This document shows, piece by piece, positions 1-7,323 of a stretch of 32,926 nt of DNA. Source of the stretch: Agathobacter sp. (GTDB lineage Bacteria > Bacillota > Clostridia > Lachnospirales > Lachnospiraceae); contig JAFUPI010000044.1 in the NCBI GenBank assembly GCA_017481285.1, forward strand, positions 1 through 32,926, in the 5' to 3' direction. Made by a program: the position numbers and the translations under genes. The notes beneath the pieces are model-generated. The model searched no databases and was not told the origin of the DNA. It saw only the letters and a list, made by a program, of their open reading frames with translations. Numbering within the stretch: the first letter of the stretch is position 1; the number at the start of each line of letters is the position of its first letter.

Positions 1-20
1 AATCTCATTTCACAAATGAA

Positions 21-60
21 AAAAGCGTAGCAGATTTTTATCTGCTACGCTTTTATTTTT
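21..60. terminator. Rho-independent terminator, bidirectional
   Basis: Two perfect 14-base arms (21-34 and 41-54) enclose a 6-base loop. A T-rich run follows on the plus strand and an A/T-rich run follows on the minus strand. It lies just downstream of the minus-strand symporter gene and most probably ends that transcript; it could also end a gene entering from the left. Confidence 0.85.
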
Positions 61-81
61 GATTATGCTAAGGAATAAATA

Positions 82-1521
82 TTATTCTGCATCAGCAGCT
101 TCTGCATTTTTTGCAGCTCTTTCTTCTTTCCAAGCAGCAACTTTTGCACGTTTTTCATCATTGATATCCCAAATGAATGTGAATGATGCCCATGATCCCA
201 TAGCGATGATAGCTGGAATAAGGATACACATTGCTTTGATACCAAAGATTGCTGAAGCAGGCTGTGCTGTACCAGCGCCTGCCTGGTAACCGAACCATGT
301 TAACATAAGTACTGCTAATGAACCAGACAATGTCTGACCGATACGACGTGTAAGTGAGAATGTACCGTAAATAGCACCTTCAGAACGTTTTCCTGTAAGG
401 TATTCGTTGTAGTCGATCGCTTCACCAACAAGACCCCACTGTAACTGTACAGATAATGTAATTAAACCAGTACCAAGTCCAGACCAAATGATGTAAAGCA
501 TTGGAATCATTGTTTCAACTGACATAGCATATACGAAACATCCAGCAAGTAAGATACATCCTACTAAGATGAAAGTACGAATGATAGCAACGAAGTCAAA
601 CTTCTTAGCCAAGATAGGAGCGATAATCAAACCGCCAAACATAACTGGCATAGAAATTAATGAACCCATAGCCTGTAAACCAAGGTTTCCTAATACGTCA
701 CCATACATATATGCGATAGCACCATTTGCAATACCCTGTACGAAACAGATACAAATAGAGTGAACACAAAGAGCTAAGTAAGGACGGTTAACTTTAAATA
801 CATTAAGGATGTCTGTAACTTTAACTTTTTCTGCTTCTTTTTCAGCTTCTGTCTTAACTGTATTCTGAGCAGCTACGTTACGTTCAACCGTAAATGTGTA
901 GTGGATGAATACAAGAATACATCCTAATACTGCTGCTGCGATACCAGTTGCAGCATAACCAGCTGGTGTTTCCCCTAATGCATTTAAAACGATAGGAAGT
1001 GCCATAGAACCAATCATACCACCTACTGTAGAACCAAATCCACGAGCAGAAGATAATGAAGCACGTTCTGCGTCATTAGTAGCCATTACACCAAGTAATG
1101 AGCCCATACCGATGTTCATAACTGTATATCCAAGCTCGAATACGATCTTAGAAAGGAACAGAACAACGATACATAACATACCATCAAATAATGTTGGCAG
1201 TGTAAATAATGAAATCATACCAACTGCTAAGATTGGAATAGAACGAAGAATCCATGGACGGAATTTGTTCTTTTTGTTTTTTGCTTTTGTGAACATTACG
1301 TCCATGAAAGTACCAACGAGTGGATCGTTGATTGCATCCCAAACGTTCCATACGATTAAGATGGCAGCATAGATAGTTGTATCAATACCTAAAACGTTAC
1401 GTGAGAAACGTTCTAAGTATCCGATCATAACAAGCATTACTACACCACCGGCATCAGCTGCGCCATATCCAATGTGGTGCATTGTGTTCAGTTTTGTAAC
1501 TGGACCTTTGTTTTTTCCCAT
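82..1521 (-). CDS. GPH-family (melibiose-type) glycoside:cation symporter
   Basis: A 479-residue integral membrane protein of the glycoside-pentoside-hexuronide:cation symporter family (MFS_2 fold, about 12 membrane segments). It is expected to import a sugar or glycoside with Na+ or H+. Near the N-terminus the sequence has the family's acidic segment, seen here as NDPLVGTFMD at about residues 64-73, preceded by a GxGD-like GYGAADAGG stretch. A charged linker rich in K/E at about residues 220-235 separates the two six-helix halves. The start codon is fixed by a strong AGGAGG site about 8 bases upstream. It is divergent from the TetR-type gene at 1710, which may regulate it. No glycosidase lies beside it, so the substrate cannot be read from context. 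The C-terminal tail is Ala/Glu/Lys rich. The family call is firm; the substrate is unknown. Confidence 0.88.
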   Translation of the reverse strand: MGKNKGPVTKLNTMHHIGYGAADAGGVVMLVMIGYLERFSRNVLGIDTTIYAAILIVWNVWDAINDPLVGTFMDVMFTKAKNKKNKFRPWILRSIPILAVGMISLFTLPTLFDGMLCIVVLFLSKIVFELGYTVMNIGMGSLLGVMATNDAERASLSSARGFGSTVGGMIGSMALPIVLNALGETPAGYAATGIAAAVLGCILVFIHYTFTVERNVAAQNTVKTEAEKEAEKVKVTDILNVFKVNRPYLALCVHSICICFVQGIANGAIAYMYGDVLGNLGLQAMGSLISMPVMFGGLIIAPILAKKFDFVAIIRTFILVGCILLAGCFVYAMSVETMIPMLYIIWSGLGTGLITLSVQLQWGLVGEAIDYNEYLTGKRSEGAIYGTFSLTRRIGQTLSGSLAVLMLTWFGYQAGAGTAQPASAIFGIKAMCILIPAIIAMGSWASFTFIWDINDEKRAKVAAWKEERAAKNAEAADAE

Positions 1522-1649
1522 TTTAAAACTCCTCCTAAAATTAATTATAATATATTTTAAGTATACTAAAACATTAATTCACTCACTAGCAACAAATATG
1601 CACTTTCGTTTCTTTTCGCAAAAAACGTGCTCAATAAAATTGGATAAAT

Positions 1650-1678
1650 TGACAAATTTTGTCTATTTTTGTAAGATA
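1650..1678 (+). promoter_or_regulatory. Promoter of the TetR gene with palindromic operator
   Basis: TTGACA (1650-1655), a 17-base spacer and TAAGAT (1673-1678) form a good sigma-A promoter reading toward the TetR gene. A perfect 13-base palindrome, GACAAATTTTGTC (1652-1664), overlaps the -35 box and spacer. That position suits an autoregulatory TetR operator; binding by the neighbour is inferred. Confidence 0.6.
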
Positions 1679-1709
1679 ATATATATATAATTTTAGGAGA
1701 ATCTTATTT

Positions 1710-2279
1710 ATGTATCGCCAATGCACTACTGAAAAAACTGCTACACAGCAAAAAATATTTCAAGACGCTCTACTCGATGCATTACAAGACCATATGTATC
1801 ATGAAATCACCATTATCGATTTATGTAATCAAACCGGTCTCAGCCGCAACATCTTTTATCGTCTCTTTGAATGCAAGGATGATGTTCTACATGCAATCAT
1901 TGACCATTGCTACTTAGCATGTAGTAAGGAAATATGTTTAGATAATGCCAAAGATAATTTATTTGCATTCTTCACTTTTTGGAAGAAGCAAAAAACTTTA
2001 TTGAGAGTTTTAGATAAAAATCACTTAGATGATCTTCTCGTCACAAGATCCATTCTTCTTTGCTACCGATTAGACTTCAACATGCCAAAATTCATTGACT
2101 CAAATTGGAGTAGTTTTGATGACGAAATTCTCGTATTTTATATCACTGGTTTTATTGGCCTGCTGTTAAACTGGTATCGTAGCGATTTTGCCCGTAGCGA
2201 ACAAGAAATGACCGATATCGCATATCAAATTCTAGGTCAGCCACCCATTCTAATACATGGCTCATCACAAACGCTATAA
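1710..2279 (+). CDS. TetR/AcrR-family transcriptional regulator
   Basis: A 189-residue one-domain regulator. Residues about 12-60 form the TetR DNA-binding domain: the segment ITIIDLCNQTGLSRNIFYRLF is the typical helix-turn-helix with the conserved FYRLF end of the recognition helix. The remaining all-helical part is the variable ligand-binding and dimerisation region, which gives no ligand. An AGGAG site lies about 10 bases before the ATG. The gene faces away from the GPH symporter across a 188-base gap, with a palindrome over its own -35 box, so control of itself and of the symporter is a reasonable inference. The family is clear; the inducer is unknown. Confidence 0.85.
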   Translation: MYRQCTTEKTATQQKIFQDALLDALQDHMYHEITIIDLCNQTGLSRNIFYRLFECKDDVLHAIIDHCYLACSKEICLDNAKDNLFAFFTFWKKQKTLLRVLDKNHLDDLLVTRSILLCYRLDFNMPKFIDSNWSSFDDEILVFYITGFIGLLLNWYRSDFARSEQEMTDIAYQILGQPPILIHGSSQTL

Positions 2280-2287
2280 AAAAAACA

Positions 2288-2320
2288 AACCGGCACTGCA
2301 ATTTTACTTGCGTGCCGGTT
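2288..2320. terminator. Terminator between convergent genes
   Basis: Nine-base arms AACCGGCAC (2288-2296) and GTGCCGGTT (2312-2320) form a hairpin. On the minus strand it is followed by a T-rich run, so it mainly ends the chemotaxis gene. On the plus strand the tail is weaker but it may also end the TetR transcript. Confidence 0.8.
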
Positions 2321-2339
2321 ATTTCATTCATATGATTTA

Positions 2340-4094
2340 TTAAATATTCTTAAATCTGCTAACTTCACCCTGAAGGTTCTGTGAAATATCTAAGTTAATA
2401 TCTGCTTCGCCCTTAATAGAAACCAATGCTTCTACTAATGCACCGGTACTCTGTGCAGCTACGGTTACACCCTGAGCACTTTCGTCTACCGCGATATTGA
2501 TACCGTCGATACCTTCTGCCATCTGAGCCATTGTATTACGAAGTCTTTCAGCACTTGCATAGAAGTTCTGTAAGATTTCGTCCATATGGTCAGCATCATC
2601 GTGATATGTATTTGCCATGCCTACAAACTTATCGTAGTCAGTAAGTACTGTTTCATCAATAAATGCGATCATGTCATTTGCATTCTTCGCCAAATCTTCT
2701 ACTGCACCAGTAACCATACCACTGATTGCCTGAATATTGTTTGCAGTATCTTTCGAACGTTCTGCCAAGTCACGGATTTCATCAGCAACTACAGCAAAAC
2801 CACGTCCAGCTTCACCAGCTCTTGCTGCTTCAATAGAAGCATTCAAAGCTAAAAGGTTCGTCTGGCTGGAAATACCAAGAATATCATTGGTAAGTGCATT
2901 AATCTGTTCTACGCTACGACTGTTTTCAATTGCTACTTCTAAGAGATCACGAATACCAGAAAGCATTTCTGTTGTAGTAGATTTACTTGTCTCAGCTTCG
3001 CTACGAACATTAATTGCACGGTCTTTGATTCCGCCCACATATTCTTTGCCAGTTTCTGCCATATCACTCATTTCGTTTGCAGAATTCAGAATATCCTGTG
3101 AACCAGTTGTAATTTCATCCAATGTAGCTGCTACTTCTTCCATACTAGCTGAAAGTTCCTGCATTGTAGCAGAAATACTGCTTGCGTTTTCATTGGAATC
3201 ATTGATACCATTTGTAATGTTATTTACAAGTTCATTCATATGGGTAGACTCATCACGAATCTTAACCATAATTCCCTGAAGCTGTTCAATAAATCCATTT
3301 ACACCTGTAACGAGCTGACCAACCTCGTCCTTTGTCTTAACCTGAATACGTTCGGTAAGGTCACCTTCATTATTATCAATCTTTTCGATAATCTGATGTA
3401 AATGTCCGCTTGCATTCTTTGCAGGATTTGCAACCGTTCTATTGATATAGAAAATCATAAGTGCTGCTGCACCCAAGAACACGAAGAACATTGTATCTGA
3501 GATGCTTGAATATCCGGCAACTGTTTCCTGTCTTTGTTTAATTAAATTATCTGATGCTGTCGTAACCAATTCCATAAATGCTGTCTCTGCATTTGTCATA
3601 GCTTCAATATTTTGGGTCGCACCATTGTTAGCTGCCGCAGAAGCCTCTGGATCTCCAGCCAAGTATAACTCTGCCACCTTTGCTGCCTGTGCCTGAGATA
3701 CCGCTGTGGTTTCTTCATACAAAGTTAAGGCATCCTTCACGTCTGCTTTTGAAACGCCTACAAGATCCCCGTCTTCCAAAGAATCTACAATTGCATGCAT
3801 TTCCTTAAACATCTGCTGTGTATTTTCAATCAAAGCAGGTACACCTTCTGACAAAGCCTGCTGAACTGCTGGCATCTTATAGTGAACAATCATATTCGCA
3901 TAGAACTTACAATCATCAGAAGCCTTGACCAGCTTTGTTTCATAGCGTTCTAACTGAACCCACTTATTATATACACGGTTTAATCCACCCAACGCCTGTT
4001 CCTGAGCAAAACCACTGGCAAACGATGTGATTAAATACATAATAGCCATAATGACCATCATTACTGTTATCTTGGTTCCAATTTTCTTTCCCAT
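2340..4094 (-). CDS. Methyl-accepting chemotaxis protein
   Basis: A 584-residue transmembrane chemoreceptor. The first membrane segment is at about residues 8-28 and the second at about 199-218. The helical extracytoplasmic region between them suits a four-helix-bundle sensor. A HAMP linker follows (about 218-275), then a long cytoplasmic signalling coiled coil. The conserved hairpin tip that contacts CheA and CheW is visible at about residues 410-435 (core [16 protein letters not shown]). An AGGAGG site lies about 6 bases before the ATG. It is a single-gene unit with its own promoter and terminator, and no che genes are nearby. The ligand cannot be predicted. The protein implies that the host is motile or had a motile ancestor. 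Confidence 0.93.
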   Translation of the reverse strand: MGKKIGTKITVMMVIMAIMYLITSFASGFAQEQALGGLNRVYNKWVQLERYETKLVKASDDCKFYANMIVHYKMPAVQQALSEGVPALIENTQQMFKEMHAIVDSLEDGDLVGVSKADVKDALTLYEETTAVSQAQAAKVAELYLAGDPEASAAANNGATQNIEAMTNAETAFMELVTTASDNLIKQRQETVAGYSSISDTMFFVFLGAAALMIFYINRTVANPAKNASGHLHQIIEKIDNNEGDLTERIQVKTKDEVGQLVTGVNGFIEQLQGIMVKIRDESTHMNELVNNITNGINDSNENASSISATMQELSASMEEVAATLDEITTGSQDILNSANEMSDMAETGKEYVGGIKDRAINVRSEAETSKSTTTEMLSGIRDLLEVAIENSRSVEQINALTNDILGISSQTNLLALNASIEAARAGEAGRGFAVVADEIRDLAERSKDTANNIQAISGMVTGAVEDLAKNANDMIAFIDETVLTDYDKFVGMANTYHDDADHMDEILQNFYASAERLRNTMAQMAEGIDGINIAVDESAQGVTVAAQSTGALVEALVSIKGEADINLDISQNLQGEVSRFKNI

Positions 4095-4174
4095 ATTTTC
4101 CTCCTAACTCCTTAGCATTTTGCACAATTCAATTTTGCAAAGCACTGTTTTCTCCGTACAAATTATATAAATTA

Positions 4175-4203
4175 ATATTACTCTCATTTTCTAGGAAAGT
4201 CAA
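4175..4203 (-). promoter_or_regulatory. Promoter of the chemotaxis gene
   Basis: Read on the minus strand: TTGACT (4198-4203), a 17-base spacer and TAATAT (4175-4180). It leaves an untranslated leader of about 75 bases before the ATG at 4094. It looks like a sigma-A promoter, not a flagellar sigma-28 site. Confidence 0.5.
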
Positions 4204-4242
4204 CGGACCTCGCCATTTTTCCAAACATTTTTGACTTTAACA

Positions 4243-4273
4243 ATAAAAAAAGAAGCCCTTTTCGGACTTCTTT
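4243..4273 (-). terminator. Terminator of tRNA-Leu
   Basis: On the minus strand, arms around AAAGAAG and CTTCTTT with a GAAAA loop are followed by a run of seven T. It sits 14 bases past the 3' end of the tRNA. Confidence 0.8.
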
Positions 4274-4286
4274 ACTAATTCTTTAA

Positions 4287-4367
4287 TGCGGGTGACAGGA
4301 CTTGAACCTGCACGTCGGGGACACCAGAACCTAAATCTGGCGCGTCTGCCAATTCCGCCACACCCGC
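4287..4367 (-). tRNA. tRNA-Leu (anticodon UAG)
   Basis: The 81-base gene folds with acceptor arms GCGGGTG and CACCCGC, a long variable arm as expected for tRNA-Leu, and the anticodon loop TTTAGGT (anticodon TAG, reading CUA). CCA is not encoded. This gene is the integration site of the element to its right: bases 4328-4367 and the following A are repeated at 9485-9525. Its 3' half is therefore chromosomal, while its present 5' upstream DNA belongs to the element. Confidence 0.95.
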
Positions 4368-4368
4368 A
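4328..4368. repeat. Left attachment site copy (41-bp direct repeat)
   Basis: This stretch is identical to 9485-9525. It covers the tRNA-Leu anticodon arm, D-arm and 5' acceptor strand plus one base. The base on each side differs between the two copies (4327 G against 9484 C, and 4369 A against 9526 C). This is the signature of an att core duplicated by site-specific integration. Confidence 0.9.
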
Positions 4369-4399
4369 AATCACTAGTATTTATGCGGCTTTCCAAGAG

Positions 4400-4436
4400 C
4401 CGCGCAAGATTATTTGTTGTCACTCCGCGCAAGATT
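4400..4436. repeat. Two 12-bp direct repeats, putative integrase arm sites
   Basis: CCGCGCAAGATT occurs at 4400-4411 and again at 4425-4436, 25 bases apart. Eleven bases of it recur in inverse orientation at the other end of the element (9403-9413). Their position just inside both ends suits arm-type binding sites of a tyrosine integrase; binding is inferred. Confidence 0.55.
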
Positions 4437-4474
4437 CCTTTATTTGGCGAATCTGGCGCGGTTGCGACCTAATT

Positions 4475-4503
4475 AAGATACCATTTTAGGGGTTATTTGT
4501 CAA
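4475..4503 (-). promoter_or_regulatory. Candidate element-borne promoter for tRNA-Leu
   Basis: On the minus strand: TTGACA (4498-4503), a 17-base spacer and TATCTT (4475-4480), about 100 bases upstream of the tRNA 5' end. If real, the element supplies the promoter for the tRNA gene it interrupts. A short partial copy of the att sequence (AATCTGGCGCG, 4450-4460) lies in the leader. Confidence 0.4.
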
Positions 4504-4506
4504 CCT

Positions 4507-5067
4507 TTATAACCCCATTTCTTTTACTCTTCGATAGAAAGTATTTGGCTTTAAATTCAACTCTTTCATGGCGGCGGTTGCAGTTATTTCTCCTGCGCGC
4601 CATTTGCCACATAACACTTTAAATTCTTCCTCATTTATGTCTACTGGCTTGCGTCCTTTATACTTGCCCTCACTCTTTGCAATCTCAATTCCCTCGCGTT
4701 GGCGTTCTAAAATATTTTCTCTTTCTAATTCAGCAAGCGCACCAAATACTGTCAACATAAATCTTCCTTGTGGAGTAGTAGTATCAATGTTTTCTTTTAA
4801 CGATACAAACTCAACACTTTTTTCTGTCAGTTCGGAAACGATTGATAATAAGTCTCTTGTGTTTCTTGCAATTCTTGAAATGCTTTCTACGATTACAATA
4901 TCTCCTGCACGAACAAAAGACATCATTTCTTTGAACGCGGCGCGGTCTGTGTTTTTTCCACTTGCTTTATCAGTAAATACTTTTTCTGCGTTTTGTTCTT
5001 CCATCATTTTTAATTGTCTCGCTTCGTTCTGCTCAATAGTAGAGCAACGCACATAACCAACTCTCAT
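4507..5067 (-). CDS. Small serine recombinase (resolvase/invertase family)
   Basis: A 186-residue protein of the Tn3-resolvase/DNA-invertase type. The N-terminal catalytic domain starts MRVGYVRCS, placing the nucleophilic serine at residue 9. Other family blocks are DKASGKNTDRAAF (about 33-45), the arginine-containing VESISRIARNTRDLL (about 60-74) and the dimer helix around FGALAELEREN (about 108-118). The basic arm KGRKP leads to a short C-terminal helix-turn-helix (about 140-183), giving the normal length for the family. It lies inside the left end of the element, with its promoter -35 box overlapping one copy of a 13-bp inverted repeat. It could resolve, invert or excise, or act as an accessory to the integrase. 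No invertible segment is evident. Confidence 0.9.
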   Translation of the reverse strand: MRVGYVRCSTIEQNEARQLKMMEEQNAEKVFTDKASGKNTDRAAFKEMMSFVRAGDIVIVESISRIARNTRDLLSIVSELTEKSVEFVSLKENIDTTTPQGRFMLTVFGALAELERENILERQREGIEIAKSEGKYKGRKPVDINEEEFKVLCGKWRAGEITATAAMKELNLKPNTFYRRVKEMGL

Positions 5068-5099
5068 TTTGTTGTTTCCTCTCTTGTTTTGTTGTATTT

Positions 5100-5128
5100 A
5101 TATTACCACAAAACCAAAAGTATGTCAA
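5100..5128 (-). promoter_or_regulatory. Promoter of the serine recombinase
   Basis: On the minus strand: TTGACA (5123-5128), a 17-base spacer and TAATAT (5100-5105), about 30 bases before the start codon. The -35 box overlaps the repeat TCAATAGGGTATA at 5125-5137, which suggests repression or autoregulation. Confidence 0.65.
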
Positions 5129-5231
5129 TAGGGTATATTTGTATTTTGCAATATTTCAAATACACAAAACCAATTCTAATGACATATAAATACACTCTAT
5201 TTCATTCTGTCATTGGGGTATACCCTATTGA
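5125..5231. repeat. 13-bp inverted repeat over divergent -35 boxes
   Basis: TCAATAGGGTATA (5125-5137) is repeated in inverse orientation at 5219-5231. Each copy overlaps a -35-like hexamer reading outward: TTGACA on the minus strand and TTGAAA (5228-5233) on the plus strand. The pair could be an operator pair or recombinase subsites. The rest of the 375-base gap (5068-5442) shows AT-rich sequence and no gene. Confidence 0.6.
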
Positions 5232-5353
5232 AACAATAAAATAAGTCATATTTACATAAATTCCAAGATATTCTATCGTATTTTGTGTTATGCTACGCTG
5301 ATTTCAATAGAATCCAATAAAATCTTTCGTATTATGTTAGATTATGCCTATTT

Positions 5354-5384
5354 TTGCGAATTGCAACGGAATTTCCGTTATAAT
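5354..5384 (+). promoter_or_regulatory. Promoter with operator O1 (AACGGA-ATT-TCCGTT)
   Basis: TATAAT (5379-5384) with a possible TTGCGA -35 (5354-5359, 19-base spacer) reads toward the gene at 5443. The palindrome AACGGA ATT TCCGTT (5365-5379) lies between the boxes. The same palindrome with the same flank (AATTCAA) is found at 6728-6756, so the two sites probably share one repressor. Confidence 0.6.
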
Positions 5385-5442
5385 TCAACATTTTCTTACT
5401 AAATATTGTAAAATTAAGAAAAAAACAAAGGAGAATATATCC

Positions 5443-5670
5443 ATGAGAATTACAATTGACACAGACAAAGGTATTTTCATTGTACCTAACACATTTAACG
5501 CTAATCTTGCTAAACAAAACGATGTATTAAAAAAAGCCGGTGTAGATAAAGAAATCACACCTAAACAGTTTATTGAGGACGCAATCAAGGACGCTTTCAA
5601 ACGCCCAATCCTAACCCAAGAGCAAGCCAAGGAATGGAATCCTGATTTAGAAAGTCAGATGGCTAAATAA
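5443..5670 (+). CDS. Small element protein of unknown function (75 aa)
   Basis: The start is the ATG at 5443, because AAAGGAG lies about 10 bases upstream; a longer in-frame reading to 5344 crosses the promoter and operator and is not credible. The 75-residue soluble protein begins MRITIDTDKGIF and is rich in charged and short helical segments (ITPKQFIEDAIKDAFKR). I recognise no domain. Its stop overlaps the start of the next gene (TAATG), so the two are probably translationally coupled. The promoter is covered by operator O1, which places it in the regulated lytic/excision-type side of the element. A role in excision control is possible but not shown. Confidence 0.7.
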   Translation: MRITIDTDKGIFIVPNTFNANLAKQNDVLKKAGVDKEITPKQFIEDAIKDAFKRPILTQEQAKEWNPDLESQMAK

Positions 5671-5864
5671 TGGCTACGCGTAAAACTAGACTCCCCAAGA
5701 AAGGTAGTCCAATATCAAGAGCCGAAGCAGAACGTTTTGTAGAATTATACAACAAAATAGGTTGTTATGAAGAGGTTGCAAAAATAACTGGTCGTTGTGC
5801 GAGTTCCGTTAGTAAATGGGTTAAAATCTTACAAGCCGAACAAACTATACGTTTACAAATCTAA
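5670..5864 (+). CDS. Small helix-turn-helix protein (64 aa)
   Basis: A 64-residue basic protein whose central part (about 14-55) reads as a homeodomain-like helix-turn-helix: RAEAERFVELYNKIGCYEEV, then ITGRCASSVSKWVKIL. It starts within the stop codon of the 75-residue gene, so it is in the same transcript and coupled. A strong terminator follows at 5866. Size, basic N-terminus and position next to regulated recombination genes would fit an excisionase or small regulator, but no family assignment can be made from sequence alone. Confidence 0.7.
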   Translation: MATRKTRLPKKGSPISRAEAERFVELYNKIGCYEEVAKITGRCASSVSKWVKILQAEQTIRLQI

Positions 5865-5865
5865 T

Positions 5866-5910
5866 AAAAATAGAGACAGCACTTTCAAACGCTCGGCTGT
5901 CTCTATTTTT
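5866..5910. terminator. Bidirectional terminator
   Basis: Fifteen-base arms (5866-5880 and 5896-5910) are perfectly complementary and carry A and T ends, so the hairpin works in both directions. It separates the convergent HTH gene and the minus-strand membrane protein gene. Confidence 0.88.
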
Positions 5911-5934
5911 TAATTATGCTACAACACCTAAATG

Positions 5935-6684
5935 TTAACTATTCATTAACTTATTAAGACTCTCTACAAGTTTCTTTGCCTCATTACCCTTTGGCTTAAA
6001 ATAATCAACCTGCTTATTATCTTCATAACAGTACAATCTATCTATTTCCACTTTCATATTTTGAGTTTCTATAGCCAAACCAACTGTCTTACGTTTTTCC
6101 GATACATCAAGTCCTCCATTAGCATTTATCTCCACTGCTTTGGCTGCTGAATATGCACCTGCACCAATCCCGCCTAATGCATTACCTAACATAGCCGCTC
6201 TTCCAACATCCATCTGCTCTTTACCATGTACGGTGTATTCTTTTTTATATGTTTTAAATTCAATTTTTCCACCATATGGCGAAGATACATATTCAACCAA
6301 TTCTCCTAGATGGTTTATTAGTACGCAACACTTTTTCGAAATGGCACCATAAATAATAGACGTTGTATAATTACCGCCACTTCCCTTAAACACCAAAAAG
6401 ATACCATCCTCCAAAACTGGCTGAACATCTTTACTATCTTTATAATTAGAAAGATATTGTGTCATCTTTTGCACATTTTCTTGATTTTCTTTTGATACCT
6501 GTTCGTTAATTCTTTTTTTCGCCTTACTCTCCAAATTTGATGCAATTAACCAAAACGGAACCATTAAAACCACCCACATTAGCATTATCGCTAAAATAGA
6601 ACCATCAAAAAACATATAACCAATAGCAAATGCTATCATAAGCGGAATCACCATTACCCACGTTGTATTATTCTTCTGTTGCAT
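5935..6684 (-). CDS. Two-TM protein of unknown function, element cargo
   Basis: A 249-residue protein with two hydrophobic segments near the N-terminus (about residues 9-26 and 28-47). A charged helical stretch (about 50-85) and a probably cytoplasmic domain follow. That domain contains a short Gly-rich segment (GNALGGIGAGAYSAA, about 168-182) resembling a glycine zipper, and a beta-rich C-terminus. I do not recognise the family. It is the only large gene in the element that is neither recombination nor regulation, so it is the likely cargo or immunity function; superinfection exclusion or phage defence are possibilities without direct evidence. Its promoter (TTGAAT, 17 bases, TAAAAT) has operator O2 filling the spacer, so it is probably repressed by the divergent XRE gene. 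Confidence 0.75.
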   Translation of the reverse strand: MQQKNNTTWVMVIPLMIAFAIGYMFFDGSILAIMLMWVVLMVPFWLIASNLESKAKKRINEQVSKENQENVQKMTQYLSNYKDSKDVQPVLEDGIFLVFKGSGGNYTTSIIYGAISKKCCVLINHLGELVEYVSSPYGGKIEFKTYKKEYTVHGKEQMDVGRAAMLGNALGGIGAGAYSAAKAVEINANGGLDVSEKRKTVGLAIETQNMKVEIDRLYCYEDNKQVDYFKPKGNEAKKLVESLNKLMNS

Positions 6685-6726
6685 AATTTACCCTCGTTTC
6701 TTTTCTTTTTTGTTCTCAACACGATT

Positions 6727-6756
6727 ATTTTAACGGATATTCCGTTAAAATTCAAT
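6727..6756 (-). promoter_or_regulatory. Promoter with operator O2 between XRE and membrane-protein genes
   Basis: On the minus strand: TTGAAT (6751-6756), 17 bases and TAAAAT (approximately 6728-6733). A perfect palindrome with ten-base arms, TTTTAACGGA (6728-6737) and TCCGTTAAAA (6741-6750), around TAT fills the spacer. It repeats the AACGGA-N3-TCCGTT core of O1. Confidence 0.7.
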
Positions 6757-6800
6757 GTTTGATATCAAATTATGTAATATTGTGGCAGAGGTGGATAAAT

Positions 6801-7025
6801 ATGGAATATACCCAAAGAATACGTAATTTGAGAGAAGATAATGACTACAATCAAACTTTTGTTGCAAAGGCAATCCATGTGGCACAAACAACCTATTCAG
6901 ATTATGAAAAAGGCAAGGTACGAATGCCGATTGAAAGCGCTATTGCATTAGCAAAATTTTATAATGTGGACTTGAATTTCTTAATGGGAATAAGTGATAT
7001 TAGAAATGAGTTTCCTAAAAAATAA
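6801..7025 (+). CDS. XRE-family (Cro/cI-type) repressor, 74 aa
   Basis: The start chosen is the ATG at 6801, preceded by AGAGGTGG; a longer in-frame reading from 6759 lacks a ribosome site. The 74 residues are almost all one XRE helix-turn-helix domain: residues about 5-60, with NQTFVAKAIHVAQTTYSDYEKG as the HTH core and the characteristic DLNFLMGISD end. There is no protease or dimerisation domain. It is divergent from the two-TM protein with operator O2 between them, and a strong terminator follows. It is the natural candidate for binding O1 and O2 and holding the element's genes off; this is inferred from position. Confidence 0.88.
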   Translation: MEYTQRIRNLREDNDYNQTFVAKAIHVAQTTYSDYEKGKVRMPIESAIALAKFYNVDLNFLMGISDIRNEFPKK

Positions 7026-7062
7026 AGCGGAAGTAATACGATATTATTGCTTTCGCTTTTTT
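7024..7062 (+). terminator. Terminator of the XRE gene
   Basis: A 15-base-pair stem with two G-T pairs (7024-7038 with 7042-7058) starts in the stop codon and is followed by a run of T. From here to 7323 there is no credible gene. A minus-strand 30-codon reading (7083-7175) with a GGGGG site was considered and set aside. Confidence 0.8.
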
Positions 7063-7257
7063 GTGTAATAATAATTGTTTCTTTACGATAACGATGACGA
7101 AGAAACAAAATACAACTTAGTAGGAATACGAGCCACGCATACTTCAAAAACTATTACCACTTTTCTTTTTCCCATAATATACCCCCGTCCTTTTCATTTA
7201 TGTTATCCGTGGTCTACGAGAGCCGTCCTTTAATTGGTTTTTATTAAAAAATTTTTG

Positions 7258-7263
7258 TATAAT
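7258..7263 (+). promoter_or_regulatory. Candidate -10 box of the 7324-8308 operon
   Basis: TATAAT at 7258-7263, after TTTTTG, lies about 60 bases before the first gene. The -35 (TTGGTT at 7234-7239, 18-base spacer) is poor. Confidence 0.4.
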
Positions 7264-7323
7264 ATATTTATGGAAAGTAAATAAGAAATTTTTCAAACAA
7301 CAATAGAAAGGGGGCAACCAAAA

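Noticed and set aside
4385-4403. Hairpin GCGGCT/AGCCGC near the left end of the element as a terminator.
   Set aside because: No T-run follows on either strand, and it would cut the tRNA-Leu transcript. It may be part of the att region instead.
7083-7175. A 30-codon minus-strand reading with a GGGGG ribosome-like site upstream, downstream of the XRE gene.
   Set aside because: The product has no recognisable features and low coding character. A longer hydrophobic frame in the same area overlaps it only through a frameshift and lies antisense to the XRE gene.
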